Below the pieces are notes generated by a model. That model saw only the letters and a list, made by a program, of their open reading frames with translations. It had not been told where the DNA came from and did no database searches. This document shows, piece by piece, positions 34,388 to 46,082 of a stretch of 64,000 bases of DNA. Origin of the DNA: Carposina sasakii (Eukaryota; Arthropoda; Insecta; Lepidoptera; Carposinidae); NCBI GenBank assembly GCA_014607495.2, contig CP053169.1, forward strand, positions 7,998,001 to 8,062,000, read 5' to 3'. Each line of letters begins with the position of its first letter. The stretch's first letter is position 1. The position numbers and the translations under genes were made by a program.

Positions 34388-34985
34388 TTGTATCTCTTTT
34401 GATATTCTCGGGACTACAGAGTCCCGGTCCTTTGAGAGGAGCGCATCAGGCCGTAGCGAGATGTAGAGGCCCTTTTAAGAGAAATTTAATATGGTGTGGG
34501 ATACACATGGCGGATACCATCGCCGACCGCACGGCGACGATCCCCGCCATGTGCAAGACTATTGGAGTGCAGAGCTATGTCATGCGATGGAAAACAAGGT
34601 CATGGGCTATGGGTCTGAATGTTGGGTGGGGTTGGCTAACTGGGCTATTGAAGAAGACTAACGGACGTCTGCCATTACAACCAAGTCTCATAATTGTTTG
34701 GTGGCAGGCGGTGACTCGCCGACTCATTTCATGGGCCCCCTGAAACGGCTGCACGCACGGAGCGACAAAGGGGGCAACATTTGGTGAGCGGCTAGGGTGG
34801 AGGGGTACCCCTGGACTTTAAACCGAAGCCAACTGGCCACTGGGGGAACTGTTCCTCGTCAGACCTCACTCCGGCGCCGGAGATGAGGAACAGGGTCTTC
34901 CCCCGGGAGCACTTCAGGTCCGTGGGAACGCTACCTCCTAACAGCTCGCCACAAGCTGCCTTGCGGGCTTATTATTATTATTTAA
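34388..34985 (+). mobile_element. TAA-targeted family D element, copy 3
   Basis: Roughly 600 bp from a TATTATTATT flank and CGGGACTACAGAGTCCCG to CGGGCTTATTATTATTA. Compared with copy 1 it lacks ~70 bp around 34840. Its frame differs from copy 1, arguing against a maintained protein. Confidence 0.72.
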
Positions 34986-35409
34986 CAACATATCATAATA
35001 CAATATGCTATTTTATATTTTAATGGAATAAGTTTACAAAAGGTAGCATACTTATAATATAACAATGAAAATTTAATATTCGGAAAGGAATACTTGTGTT
35101 ATATAAATATAATATAGTAAAATTGCAATTAAATTAAAATTAGGGAACTCTGTATTTTCCACAGATGGCGTTGTTATTGTTAGAAACATAAATAGTATTA
35201 CGAAAAATAGATAATATTAGTATATACTAACTAACGCTAAATTGTATTTGAAAATATCCTAACAAATATGAAAATGTAACCGCAATTTTACTTGGAGAAT
35301 CGATGTTATTCAACTATATATTATAAAGATTTAGAAAACCCTACCCTTAAGATAATTTAGTCATCCCTGGGTCATTATTACATTTCTACTATTAATTATT
35401 TTGTAAGTA

Positions 35410-35634
35410 TACAGGGTGTAACAAAAGGGATATGTTAAGCGAGAAGCTATGTAAGTAGCCCATTAAAAGGAACCTATCTACAAAATTTCAGACTCGAAAT
35501 CTCATGTTTAATTTACCAGATAGTATGGAGAATTCCTAAACTACTTAAGAATGTTCATACAATTTTGAAAAATCTCTATAATGGTCTATTTACATAGCTT
35601 TTCGCTTAACATACCCTTTCTGTTACATCCTGTA
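35410..35634. mobile_element. MITE family A, complete
   Basis: 225 bp between TACAGGGTGTAACAAAAGGG and ACCCTTTCTGTTACATCCTGTA-like ends, flanked by TA. Both arms are present, with GGAACCTATCTACAAAATTT on the left. Confidence 0.8.
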
Positions 35635-35647
35635 TATAAGTCTCTTC

Positions 35648-35790
35648 TTGTGCCGATGCGGGGCTTCACTAGAATACATCAGCTGCATCTCCTTCCGTGC
35701 AAGTCGTAAGAGTCGACTAAGGAACTCGGTCATTTCATTAGGATCCAGGAGCAGTTCTGGCTACCCCATTTCGAGAACACAGCCATGTGT
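35648..35790 (+). repeat. SINE-like family f copy (reference orientation)
   Basis: TGTGCCGATGCGGGGCTTCA, CTAGAATACATCAGCTGCAT, AGAGTCGACTAAGGAACTCG and GGCTACCCCATTTCGAGAAC are all well preserved. The central block is shortened. Confidence 0.68.
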
Positions 35791-36039
35791 TTATGTAGTA
35801 TGTTTTAATTAGTTAAAATTGTTGGTGTTCGTAGTCATCGTAGTAGTGCTACGAATGTAGAACTTTTCGTAGACATGCTACGATCTATATATATATATAT
35901 ACCATTCTTAATACTCTAGTCTTATACTCTAGTATTATTCTTTAAATATTAATTCTGAAAAATAGGCTCTTATTTGCAGCTACATCCTGTCAGAAAACTT
36001 TAAAGATATTTTTGTACAAAAACAGAAACACATATCGCT

Positions 36040-36269
36040 GCTTTGTTTCGATAGTGACATAATCGAACAAACACATTTTTTTCAGGAGAGCGATTTAAAA
36101 AAGGCGAGGCGAGGAAAATACAACCAGTCAGATAGTGTCACAGGTGTCGCCACGTCGTCAATTTTGCGAATAAAAATATGAGTCTTGAGTCAACAGGCTA
36201 TTTTGCATTGAATTGTGTTATTAACTCAATTTCGACACATTTGGTTTTGTGTCACTATCGAAACAAAGC
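36040..36269. mobile_element. Inverted-repeat element, GCTTTGTTTCGATAGTGAC arms
   Basis: A perfect 19-bp inverted repeat, GCTTTGTTTCGATAGTGAC at 36040-36058 and its complement at 36251-36269, encloses about 190 bp. It probably marks a MITE. No other copy was found here. Confidence 0.6.
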
Positions 36270-36585
36270 ATCGATGTCCTTACGCAGGTTTTCTTCTAAT
36301 AAGAAGGGGTACCAAACCCCAAAGCTCTGCAAAAACAGTAATTACTCAGCGACCGACCCTCCTTTGCCATTAAAATGACGTCTTTAGACGTTTGACAACA
36401 AACCTGAGCATACGAGCTGTATATTCTTACTACATATAAAACATAGTTTTTATTATGCAATTTACTAACATAGACATAAAGATATTGTAATACTACCAAA
36501 CTATTGGCTCATTTGTCTGTCAATATTTTTTTTATTTTTTTATTTATTGTCGCTTTCCGCCATCTGTCTGTCCCTATGTAAATCC

Positions 36586-36806
36586 TATCCTACTAATATT
36601 ATAAGCGCGAAAGTTTGTAAGTATGGATGGATGTTTGTTACTCTTTCACGTAAAAACGACTGGAGCGATTTTAATAAAATTTGGTATGGTGTTAGCTGAC
36701 ACCCTGGATTAACACATAGGCTATTTTTTATCCCGGGAAAATATTTTTATCCCGGATAATATTGGTTTTTTCTGCAGTTCACGCGGACGAAGTCGCGGGC
36801 GTATGA
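36586..36806 (+). mobile_element. Lep1-type non-autonomous Helitron
   Basis: From ATCCTACTAATATTATAAGC to CGAAGTCGCGGGCGTATGAT, with TTTGGTATGGTGTTAGCTGA and ACACATAGGCTATTTTTTAT between. A fragment of another Helitron-like repeat (GTCGCTTTCCGCCATCTGTC) directly precedes it. Confidence 0.78.
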
Positions 36807-38310
36807 TAAGATAGGATAAGTAATATGAAATTCTAAATCAAAGCACAAGATCAATTATTTTTGTTCTTGAGTGTTTTTGCTCCACTTTTGTTTATTTATA
36901 TTGGTTGCTTCAGTACAATATCAATCAAATAATCATTAGTATAAGTAAGGTTTGTTGTTGTATTCTTTTTCATTATCATTCTAATATAATATCATTACAT
37001 GAGAAAATGTCTCGTCTGCAAAAATCTGGATCGTTTTTCAAAATAACGGACAATGCCGCTGACGGCATAATGCGTCTCTTTGTGCGTGTGTGACATGATT
37101 TAACGGTTCAACCACACCACAAACATCATACCGGCTTATGGTGTCGCCACAATCTATGTCGAATAACCTATTGGTATGACCATGGTGGTAGTTGCATGCT
37201 CTTTCCACTGGAATAGATGTTCGTAATGTTGGTTTTCGTGAGGCTGAGGGTACGGAAACTTTGGAAAGGGGTACAATAATCTCTTGTTGTACAATGAATT
37301 GAATTATGGTTTGAATTATGAATCCAGACATTATGCAGTGTAATTGTAGTCCAGTTTCAAAATATAATGAAACAAGCTAGTTTCCCGCGACCCTGTACGC
37401 GTCAACAGACTTATATCCACACTCGGTATTCTCATTACACAGACACACTTCACAACACATAGACCTAGTCCCAAACTAAGATCCATAAGGTCTTTCAAAT
37501 CAAATCAAATTCTGGTTACTCCATTTTGGGAACAGAGCCACATGTATGTATGTAAAAATACATTAGAATCGAGAACCTTCTCTTTTTTGACAGTAGGTTA
37601 AAGCTAGTAATACTGCATCTGCTTTGGACGTGCAAATTAATTTCCAACTTAATCTCTAACGTTCGATCCCAATTCAGTTACTGCTACAGCTTATTACGGA
37701 TTAAATCACTTCCAATATCATGTGATTTATATGTTTAATTTGCTTTTAATGTAGTCTAGTATATCTAATTACGCTAAAATGCGTGCAAGATAAAGTTTTT
37801 TAAGTACATACACTTTATTATATATTTACTACAGAACATTTGTCATATTGGCACATCGATAGTAAGTAAGTATATTATATTATTCACTTTTAAAAAAATG
37901 TGTCGGTAGTTGAGTACTAGATATTAGGGTAGATATTACAAAAGGAATTGATACTATGAAAATATAAGTTTAATTTTCAACTATTCTGGCTATATAACTG
38001 ATAATGTAGTAGGTACAGTTATTTACAACCTGTGTCTCTGCAAAACTGTTGAGGTCCATTTAGTTCACTTCAATAGGTGCTCAAAAACCAATTTCGCGAT
38101 ATTTCTATGAATTTTTCCGCTGCATTTTTCTGAACATCCAATTAGGTTTCCCAACAAGTTGAATTTTGGCTCGGGATCAAGCGAAATGCCCACCGAGCAC
38201 TCCAATGAGCACTAATAATACTATTTCTTTTCAGTACAGTGTATAATAGAAGACAAAATAATAAAGGAGGTGTTTTTTATTAATAAATAAATACATCATA
38301 CCTATATATA
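36807..38310. other. AT-rich intergenic sequence
   Basis: No gene recognised. A stub of SINE f (CTGGTTACTCCATTTTGGGA) is at 37512. Confidence 0.4.
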
Positions 38311-38319
38311 ATTTTTGCA

Positions 38320-38400
38320 CCTACCAGGACTCGAAGCTAACACCTGTGATCGTCATGTTCAACTGAAAACCTGTGCAATAAAATCTTCACAGCATTTCCC
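38320..38400 (-). repeat. tRNA-SINE remnant
   Basis: On - it reads GCTTCGAGTCCTGGTAGGTG, a B-box-like sequence, followed by CAAAAATTATAT. The head is decayed. Confidence 0.45.
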
Positions 38401-38959
38401 TTAATTTCACCATTAAAATAATGTTTTAATAATTCTTACTCATTATTGCACATACACAAAAAAAAAAATTACAGATTTTTTTTTCCATTTCTTTATTAAT
38501 AATTTTACAAAAAAAATAACTTACAAGATAAAAGAAAATTTATTTTCGCTTTCAATTTTCACCTTCCTAAACTATTCTATTCACTAAAACATAATCTATT
38601 ATCGGCTTAAGCAATAAATAAATTAATATATAAATTAATATAATTTAACCAATTCAAAGAAAAACCATCCATTTATCCAATCGGTTTCTCAATTAATTTC
38701 CAATAAATGAGGGGATTTAGGCCAACTTAAGCTAGAACAAAAATTGTTTGAAATGTGTAGTTAGCCGTCACAAGGAATATTTTAAGCACCTTGTTTAAAC
38801 AGAGCTATCTGTAAAATATACAGCCAGGCAAGCCTACATAGCTGACAATTTATATTAGGTAAATACCTACTCTTATCCCATTTTATTTTTGATATCGGAG
38901 CAATATTTTTTTAAACGAAATACAATCATTTTGTAAATATGTTTTAAGAAATGAATAAA

Positions 38960-39060
38960 AATTTCACCCGAGTAGGACTCGAACCCACGACCTCTCGCAT
39001 TCCGTGCAGAACTCTCACTAACTGGGTCAATTAATTCGGATGACGAATTTGACCATCTCT
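38960..39060 (-). repeat. tRNA-related SINE head
   Basis: On -: ACCCAGTTAGTGAGAGTTCT (A-box-like) and GTCGTGGGTTCGAGTCCTAC (B box), 39 bases apart, then AAATTTTTATTCATTTC. tRNA-like in layout, but it has no anticodon-arm fold I can complete, so it is not a tRNA gene. Confidence 0.55.
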
Positions 39061-39149
39061 TTTAAACTTTTATTCTTACATTACGTTTTTGGCAACGTTA
39101 TTTTTTCATCCCGATAGCCATACACTAGCCAAATCTCGGTAAACAAAGC

Positions 39150-39415
39150 CATAGAGGAATAAGATGTCATAGAGTGCTAATGTCATACTAACTGTTTCGA
39201 TGCACCATTAGACTTTTTGGTGCCTCAAATTCCAGTCCTTGACACTTAGATTCTCTTAGTGTAATATATAATAATGTACGACATTACTAATGTAACGTAT
39301 AGTAATGCAATCTAAGTGTCAAGGACTGGAATTGTGAGGCACCGAAAAGTCTAATGGTGCATCGAAACAGTTAGTATGACATTAGCACTCTATGTCTACA
39401 TCTTATTCCTCTATG
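39150..39415. repeat. Long near-perfect inverted repeat, ~100-bp arms
   Basis: The left arm 39150-39252 (CATAGAGGAATAAGATGTCA ..) and right arm 39310-39415 (.. CATCTTATTCCTCTATG) pair almost completely around a ~57-base AT-rich loop. Transcripts could form a ~100-bp hairpin. The right arm has an extra few bases (CTACA). Confidence 0.88.
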
Positions 39416-39689
39416 ACAAAGCTGAATCCCTCAGCATCAATCATTTTGTTTTAAGGTCGGCTGCCTGCCTTACGTCAAGGAAGGTTTTGGGTATCATATT
39501 CAATCATGAGAAGTCCAATGCAGCTAAACAAAGCTTTTCCTACCTCCACTGTGAACAGTTGTGAGAGGCCTGCATCCAGCAGATACCAGCACGTAAGCTT
39601 AATAACTACTAAAATCATTCCTCAAGTTGTCTAATACTTGGACATAAACATCGATATTCTCATATTACTATTTATCATAAATATTATCA

Positions 39690-39775
39690 AGAGAATGAAA
39701 AAAATTCTCACCCGAGTGACATTAATATTTATACCTACAGGGCTTCGAACCTTAATCCTATGGTCAGGAAGGGCC
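39690..39775 (-). repeat. tRNA-SINE remnant, B box only
   Basis: On - AAGGTTCGAAGCCCTGTAGG looks like a B box followed by the SINE body. Very degenerate. Confidence 0.35.
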
Positions 39776-41129
39776 AATCGGTCGTCAATACGTAAAAATA
39801 AGCTCTATCAAACGTTTCTTGTAACATATTCAGAAATACAAAGAGCGACCGTAAAATATTTACGAAAAAGCAATAAGGAATACTTCCAAGCATGTTATCC
39901 AACAATACGAGTATGCAACCTTTCTTTCCTTTCATAGAGTTCAAATTGAATCGTATATTGCTTCACCTGTCTAATGTTTGTTTTGAACCTGGGATCGGAT
40001 AGTAAAACAAAGCGTAGGTAAAGAATTGTTTGTGGCGAAATGGGATCACGCCAAAAATACGAGTATGTAGCTACATTTTGTAGGTACTAAACAATATTTT
40101 TCGAATATCCTTGGGGCTGCAGCACATCACATATTTCAATTTGGAAAAGGATCGCAACCGTATCGCTTTACTCCCATAATGACGTCCTGAAGAAGCGACG
40201 CGCGACGCTATGTTACGTTAACTTCTAAGCAAAGTTTTATAGAAATACTTGGATATGATTTTGAAATACCACACCAACCAACATGGTGATAAATTATTAT
40301 CCTGTAGTGTTTCAGTAGAGTTTAGTAGTTATGAGACACCCTCCTGCCCCAGTTAGATTAACATAGATAAACAGTTTCGGAGTAGCAGCTATGTACGTAC
40401 AGTTGTTTAAGATGAATGTTGAGCATTGCAAAATATAGAAGAGAGCAGAATAGTTTTTATTTAAAAATTAAATATACTCGGGCAGAAGCAACATAGAACA
40501 AGACAAGAGAAAGAGGGTAGAAATAAATACAATAGATAGGAGTATGTAGACAGGTAAGAGCAAACATGTAAAGTAGAAGAACGATGCATCCTATTTGGAT
40601 CCCGGCAGTTACGTCCCGTAATATTGGAAACAATGGTAAGTACAAGTACATAGAATATTAGAAAAACATCGCGGAAACTCGAAGTATGTCGATGCCCTTT
40701 ATTTACCTTATTGTACTATATTATATAATAGGTTGTAGAGTTCCTCATTGCAACTATGTATAAGTTACCTGTGGTCGTGATCACGAGTTTCCAGATGACA
40801 AAGATCATCTGAGGGTAACACGCCTTAGAAATACAGGTAGAGCTTATCTTAGCGTAGCTAGAAATAACCTCTCTGAATTGCTTAATATAAGGTTTCATAT
40901 TAAAAAGTTCTAGCGCTTCGTAATCTGAGAGCTTCGGTATAAGATTTTAAGCGCCATGATTCCCGTCGCTGTATTGAAATATTAAATCTTCTTTCACTCG
41001 TTCTACTGCGAATATAAAATTAATTAATCTAAAAATGGGTATATATTTTATTTTTAGATAAGATTTTTATGACACAAGGTTGTATAAATAAAGTAGCAAC
41101 GGCATCAGCATCTGCAGTACTGCCCGAAG

Positions 41130-41290
41130 AAGACCTTTAGCATGACAGGGCCAGATGTAAATAAATCAGTCAGTAACACACTGCTAGCTCATCGCCTGAG
41201 CGGACGCCCCTAAGTTCCTTAGTCGACTCTTATGACGGGCACGGAATAAGATGCAGCTTTTGTATTCTACTGATGCTCCACATCATCATG
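41130..41290 (-). repeat. SINE-like family f copy
   Basis: ACAGGGCCAGATGTAAATAA, CTGCTAGCTCATCGCCTGAG and CTTAGTCGACTCTTATGACG are present; it ends near ACATCATCATGG. Confidence 0.62.
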
Positions 41291-41535
41291 GAATAAGAAC
41301 GTAGTATATAAGAAATGGCTAATAAAACTTTCAACATAATAATTTATATGTCCCACGAGCCTACGGAGAAACATGTCCTACCCAAGGAACCATATTTTTT
41401 TCTGTCCCAAAAAAGATACGTTGTTTATGTTCGGTTCGCTCCTCTTTGCTAAAACAACAATAAAAATAGTACCTATATTTTATGAAATAACATTGATATA
41501 AAACTGTTGGTTTGCCTCATACTAAATAAATAAAT

Positions 41536-41901
41536 GCTTCTTTTTTTGTTGCCACCCTTAACGAAGGGTACGTACTCTATACATCAAATAAAGTAAGTTT
41601 GTGCCAAAAAAAATGCTGGGAAATGATGTAAATTTTTTAATTTCTTGATCGGGCGAAATTTATAGTGTCCAGTGTTTATGCTAGTTTTTTCATAGACATT
41701 TATTTCTCGTGAAAAAATCTTGCTATACGCGTCAATACGCATTTATGCAGAAAAACGCAGTCTATTTAGGTACTCAACTTTGGACCCTAATATTTTGGGA
41801 ACCAGACACTTCCCAGGTATACTTCCTTGGAGAAAAATGATCGTTATGATGAGGTGATTCCGTAGTTTTCGGGAACGTTGACGACCAAAAATCACCCTGT
41901 A
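41536..41901 (+). mobile_element. MITE family B copy, decayed left end
   Basis: ACGAAGGGTACGTACTCTAT, GAAAAACGCAGTCTATTTAG and the right end CAAAAATCACCCTGTA. The left terminus has lost TACAGG. Confidence 0.75.
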
Positions 41902-42429
41902 TAGCTTTTAGGAAATCAGGTATATAATAAGTACCGAAAAAAATACTTGCTAATTAATGATTAAAACAAGAAAAGATGTCTACAAAGCATAACAATGTAA
42001 CAGTTAAGAAACCTTTTCCTTTTTATATAGAGTACTGGCAGTAATTTTCTTCGACCGGATTCATTGAGAAATTTATACAAAGTTACCCATAAGCTGACCA
42101 CAAAGGGAGAATGGACGGATTAATGAGCACCTCCCTTTGATAGCAGGTCCTTGGCACTTGTTGAATACTGTCCAAACTATAGGCTATGGCGTGCCTTTTG
42201 GTTTCTAGTGATCAAACTGTATAATATTACGATTGAGTAAATATAATAAATATATTATATAATAATGTTTAAAAACCACACGCAATTCTGTGGAAAAACC
42301 CAAAAAATCTGCGTAAAAATGCTATATTTCAGGAGTGTCAAAAGTATTTTGAACACATATTTTTTTTATTGAAATACAAAAACTATTCAATAAAAAAAAC
42401 ATTTTTTTTATTTTATTACCTAATCATTT

Positions 42430-42612
42430 TCTAATGCGGTGCTTCACTATACATCAGTTGCATCTTCTTCCGCGCATGTCGTAAGTGTCGACTAAGGAAC
42501 TCGGGTATTCTCTCGGGCGGTAACCTAGCAACTTGTCACTGATCGTTCACATCTATTCCCGCGAAACGTGGCTGTGGGAGCTCTTTTATGAACCATCAGT
42601 TTAGGCCAGCCT
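42430..42612 (+). repeat. SINE-like family f copy
   Basis: ATGCGGTGCTTCACTATACA, AGTGTCGACTAAGGAACTCG and GTAACCTAGCAACTTGTCAC are present. Full length. Confidence 0.65.
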
Positions 42613-43334
42613 ATTTTGGGAAAACAACCGTGTCTATAATATAAAGTACCCAATGTAATTTGAAAATACTCTTTAAGCTTATAGTTTGCTCCAAGTAACT
42701 AAGAGTTGGCTAGATGGATTCTATCATTCAAGGTAATGTCCCATTTGTAAAATATACTTTTACCTTACATTTAAGGCTTTGTTTTATTATATTTCTTTTG
42801 ACTACAGCTTTTAGGGAAAATGAGATCGTTCTGATAAATATTTCGCTGTATTATGCTTTGATTAATTCATATTGAGTAAATAACCTTTTCATTTATATTA
42901 AAAAAATATATGTATTTTTAGATACATCGGTGTCGCAGCTGGTAAATAAATAGGAGTCTAGTCTGTATTAGTTGATATGCTCTAAAATAATTTTCTTGCA
43001 CATTTTAATTTAAAGTCTTTAAAAAATAGAAACAGGTCTAAAAATATTACGCAAACATTTCAAATTTGTTATTTTTAATTAATAAGCTGCCCCTGGGTAC
43101 AGACTTATCTAAATTTGAATTTTCTAATATTTAAGTAGATACTCATTAAGTTGAATTTAAAATATCTAAAAGTGTGAATAAAGCTTTCTTTTATTTCATT
43201 TAAGACTGGTTCATTTGAAGTACCTGATTAAATATGTAATTACCATTTTAAGGGTTTTTTGGTAGATAATATATTTCAACTACGGTCATTGCCTCTTTTA
43301 AGCTACCTTTCCTTGGTATATAATAGATAATCGT

Positions 43335-43560
43335 CTTTGTCTTCCACCTATTACGTCCACTGCTGGACGTAGGCTTCCCCCAGGGCATGCCACAAGGCTA
43401 CTGCCACAGGGGGGTTTTTGCCCATAGTCACCACTCTGGGCAGGCAGGTTGGACCCCGGAGTCAGATTTTTTGGACTATGTTGTCAGCACGGAAAGCGCT
43501 GCTGCCCACCTCCCGGAAACCCTTAATCGCCTTGTACAATACCCACGGGCTGGCATGGGA
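43335..43560 (-). mobile_element. SINE with RTE-type tail
   Basis: CCACTGCTGGACGTAGGCTT, GGCTACTGCCACAGGGGGGT and AACCCTTAATCGCC.. are shared with 48577 and 51645. The tail matches the RTE 3' end, but no coding sequence is attached, so it is likely a non-autonomous partner of an RTE. Confidence 0.68.
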
Positions 43561-44031
43561 TAATAGATAATAATAAATGAATATTCACACACTTATAGAG
43601 TGTCTAGATTTCTGTCAGGGATATGCTGCTACGTGGCTATGGATGCGTTTCGTCGAAAGTTTAGTTTAATTAACATCAAACTTTATTGAAATTATGGACC
43701 AATGAATAAAATGAATAATATTGGATATCACATACAAACCACATCTCTGGTGGAAAGGCAGCCTTATCCATATATATACATAGTTTTATTCATATTTTAA
43801 ACCCTTTTTAAACCTGCCTTAAAGAAAAACACTACACCGAAAAGATATATCTATACCTACCTAATAGGTAAGGATTCTGAATCATGTGACCTTTTTCTAG
43901 ACTGCATGTATAGGTATATTGTAAATGTTATAATTAGAAGTCGAGACAGAAAATTATCTTAACTTAAAACTTTATTACCTTTGCAGCAACATTAACTTAC
44001 CCTTATCTTTCCCCGTTAATTGTAAAGACAT

Positions 44032-44540
44032 GTCCACAGCCCTTCTTTGCATGTCGTAAGAGTCAAGTAAGGAATTTAGGGGCGTTCTCTTAAGCCATGA
44101 GCTAGCAACTTACTAGACATTTACATCTGACCCCGCTATGCTAAATGTGGCTATAGAATCTCCATTGTGATCCTGCAGTTCTGGGGGTCTACTCTGAAGT
44201 GACGATAAACGAAGTATCGGCCGAACATTGAGGTGTTTCCTACCAACTCCCTTCGATCGGGTCAGTCGCGCCGTTTTTTCATTCGGTCCGATCGAACCGG
44301 ATCGAACTCTATTTGACAGGTATAATAGAAAGCTTATAATATTAGTCAATGTGAATTATTCTCTATGGTTCCGAATGAGCTGTGAACATTCGAAGCAATT
44401 TCGTAGTAGGGTTTCGATTCGATTCGGTTTCGATTCGGTCGAGCTTCGGTCGGACCGAAATATTCGAAAGCGGCATTTCAGAGTAGACGCCCTGGCTACT
44501 CGATTTTTTGGGAACACAGAAGTATTATTTATTTAAGATA
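44032..44540 (+). repeat. SINE-like family f copy split by a MITE
   Basis: GCATGTCGTAAGAGTC, TCTGACCCCGCTATGCTAAA and GATCCTGCAGTTCTGG precede the insertion; TGGCTACTCGATTTTTTGGG and AACACAG follow. Removing 44183-44492 restores the family order. Confidence 0.7.
44183..44492. mobile_element. MITE with GGG(C/G)GTCTACTC ends, nested in SINE f
   Basis: 310 bp between GGGGGTCTACTCTGAAGTGA and GGCATTTCAGAGTAGACGCCC-like ends. The interior holds arms around CGATCGGGTCAGTCG and CGGTCGGACCGAA. The exact junction is blurred by G runs; T or TGG may be the target duplication. Confidence 0.7.
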
Positions 44541-44557
44541 TCTAACCGAATCAATGT

Positions 44558-44676
44558 GTAATTCTGAGAGAATGTCTGAGAGAATACCCGAGTTCCTTAG
44601 TCGACTCTTACGACATGCACGAAAAGAGATGCATTTGATTCTAGTGGGTATTCTAGTGAAGCCCTACATCAGCATG
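44558..44676 (-). repeat. SINE-like family f half copy
   Basis: GAGTTCCTTAGTCGACTCTT and GATTCTAGTGGGTATTCTAG, ending GCCCTACATCAGCAT. It faces the preceding copy tail to tail. Confidence 0.6.
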
Positions 44677-44877
44677 GGTAGACATTTTAATTTTCAGTTA
44701 ATAGAGGCACTATATAATATGCTATGTGGGGACACCCCTTTACAATCCTCGAATTTAATTAAAGAAGGGTAGAAATCGTTTGAACGACTTAACTATGCTT
44801 CACTTTATATCTAAAGGAGTTTAATTATTTTCTCGAATATAGAGCAAAATGTAAAAAATAATATTTATCCTTTACCT

Positions 44878-45062
44878 GTGGAGGCTTCACTAGAATACAT
44901 CAGTTGCATCTCTTTCCGTGCATGCCGTAAGAGTCGACCAAGGAACTCGGGCATACTTTCAGCCGATAAGCTGGCAACTGTCACTGACCATTTATATGTG
45001 CCTCGCTATGGTTAATGTGGTCGTGAGATCTCCTTTTTGATCCTGCAGTTCTATCACAGCCG
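44878..45062 (+). repeat. SINE-like family f copy
   Basis: GGAGGCTTCACTAGAATACA, TAAGAGTCGACCAAGGAACT and GATAAGCTGGCAACTGTCAC are present. Third copy within 1 kb. Confidence 0.65.
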
Positions 45063-45933
45063 TATCTATCTGTATGGACTCATTATCTATGAGATAGGAA
45101 AGATTCATATTAGTTCTAGTGAGCATTTAAGTATTTACGCCATTAGCATTAAGCTTGTTATTTAAAAGTCTACGTGAAAGACTAACAAACATACGCACAT
45201 CAAGCGCACATCCATGCTCACAAACTTTCACACATCACTAAATACTTCACATAAAAATAAACTGTTAAGTGAAAATACAAGAGACAAATTGATAAATGTT
45301 TATTAATCAGTCAGCCATATAAAAGCCTTTGATTATATATTTCCAATTAATAAATTTCAATTAACTTAGTAATAATAAAATCCTTAATGGATCGGATGCT
45401 TTATTACTTATTTATTTGGAACCATTAACGGGTTTATTCTGCACTAGGCATGCGCCCTGGTTTTCTGGCCTTTTATCTTTTTTGATCAGATTCTGAAAAA
45501 AAAATCTTTTTAACTTCATCGTTACTAGTCCTCTGGAACACATGAGCTGTGTCTCCTTCCGTGCAGGGTAGCTTTTACGACAAAACTACTGAACTGATTT
45601 TAATGAAATTTGCTACACAGACAGTGTGAAGCCTGAGAATACTACTTTTTATATTTTATTTTTTCTCTAGTCATTGCGCCTACTAGTTTGAAATAAATCC
45701 TGTAATAAGGAGTTGGCGCAAGTGAGATCAGGTAGGAAATTAAAATACGTAGCAAATTATGTTTTGGATAAAATAGTAATTTATTAATTTTAAAAATAAA
45801 CTTTTATCTACAAGATTAACAAGTAGTTATGAAATAAGTAACAAACATTGGTAACAAAATATAATATTATTTAAAGAAAACCGTTTAATCTGAATATTTA
45901 TTAGGTAAGTAACGATTAAAATCGAACTAATAT

Positions 45934-46082
45934 AGTCGATTCTGGCAGTCACACCTAACCTAAAAGTAAATTTAGTCCTACCTGTCCTTTTCTCTCTCGG
46001 TCATTTATGTTAAGAACGGAGAGAGATAGACCTGAATAAGATTAGGTTTAGTTTTAAGTGTGACTTCCGTAATCGACCCTAA
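45934..46082. mobile_element. Short MITE related to the 10179 element
   Basis: About 145 bp: GTCGATTCTGGCAGTCACAC at the left and GTGTGACTTCCGTAATCGAC at the right are near-complements. The centre has CCTACCTGTCCTTTTCTCTC, also at 21794. Confidence 0.7.
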
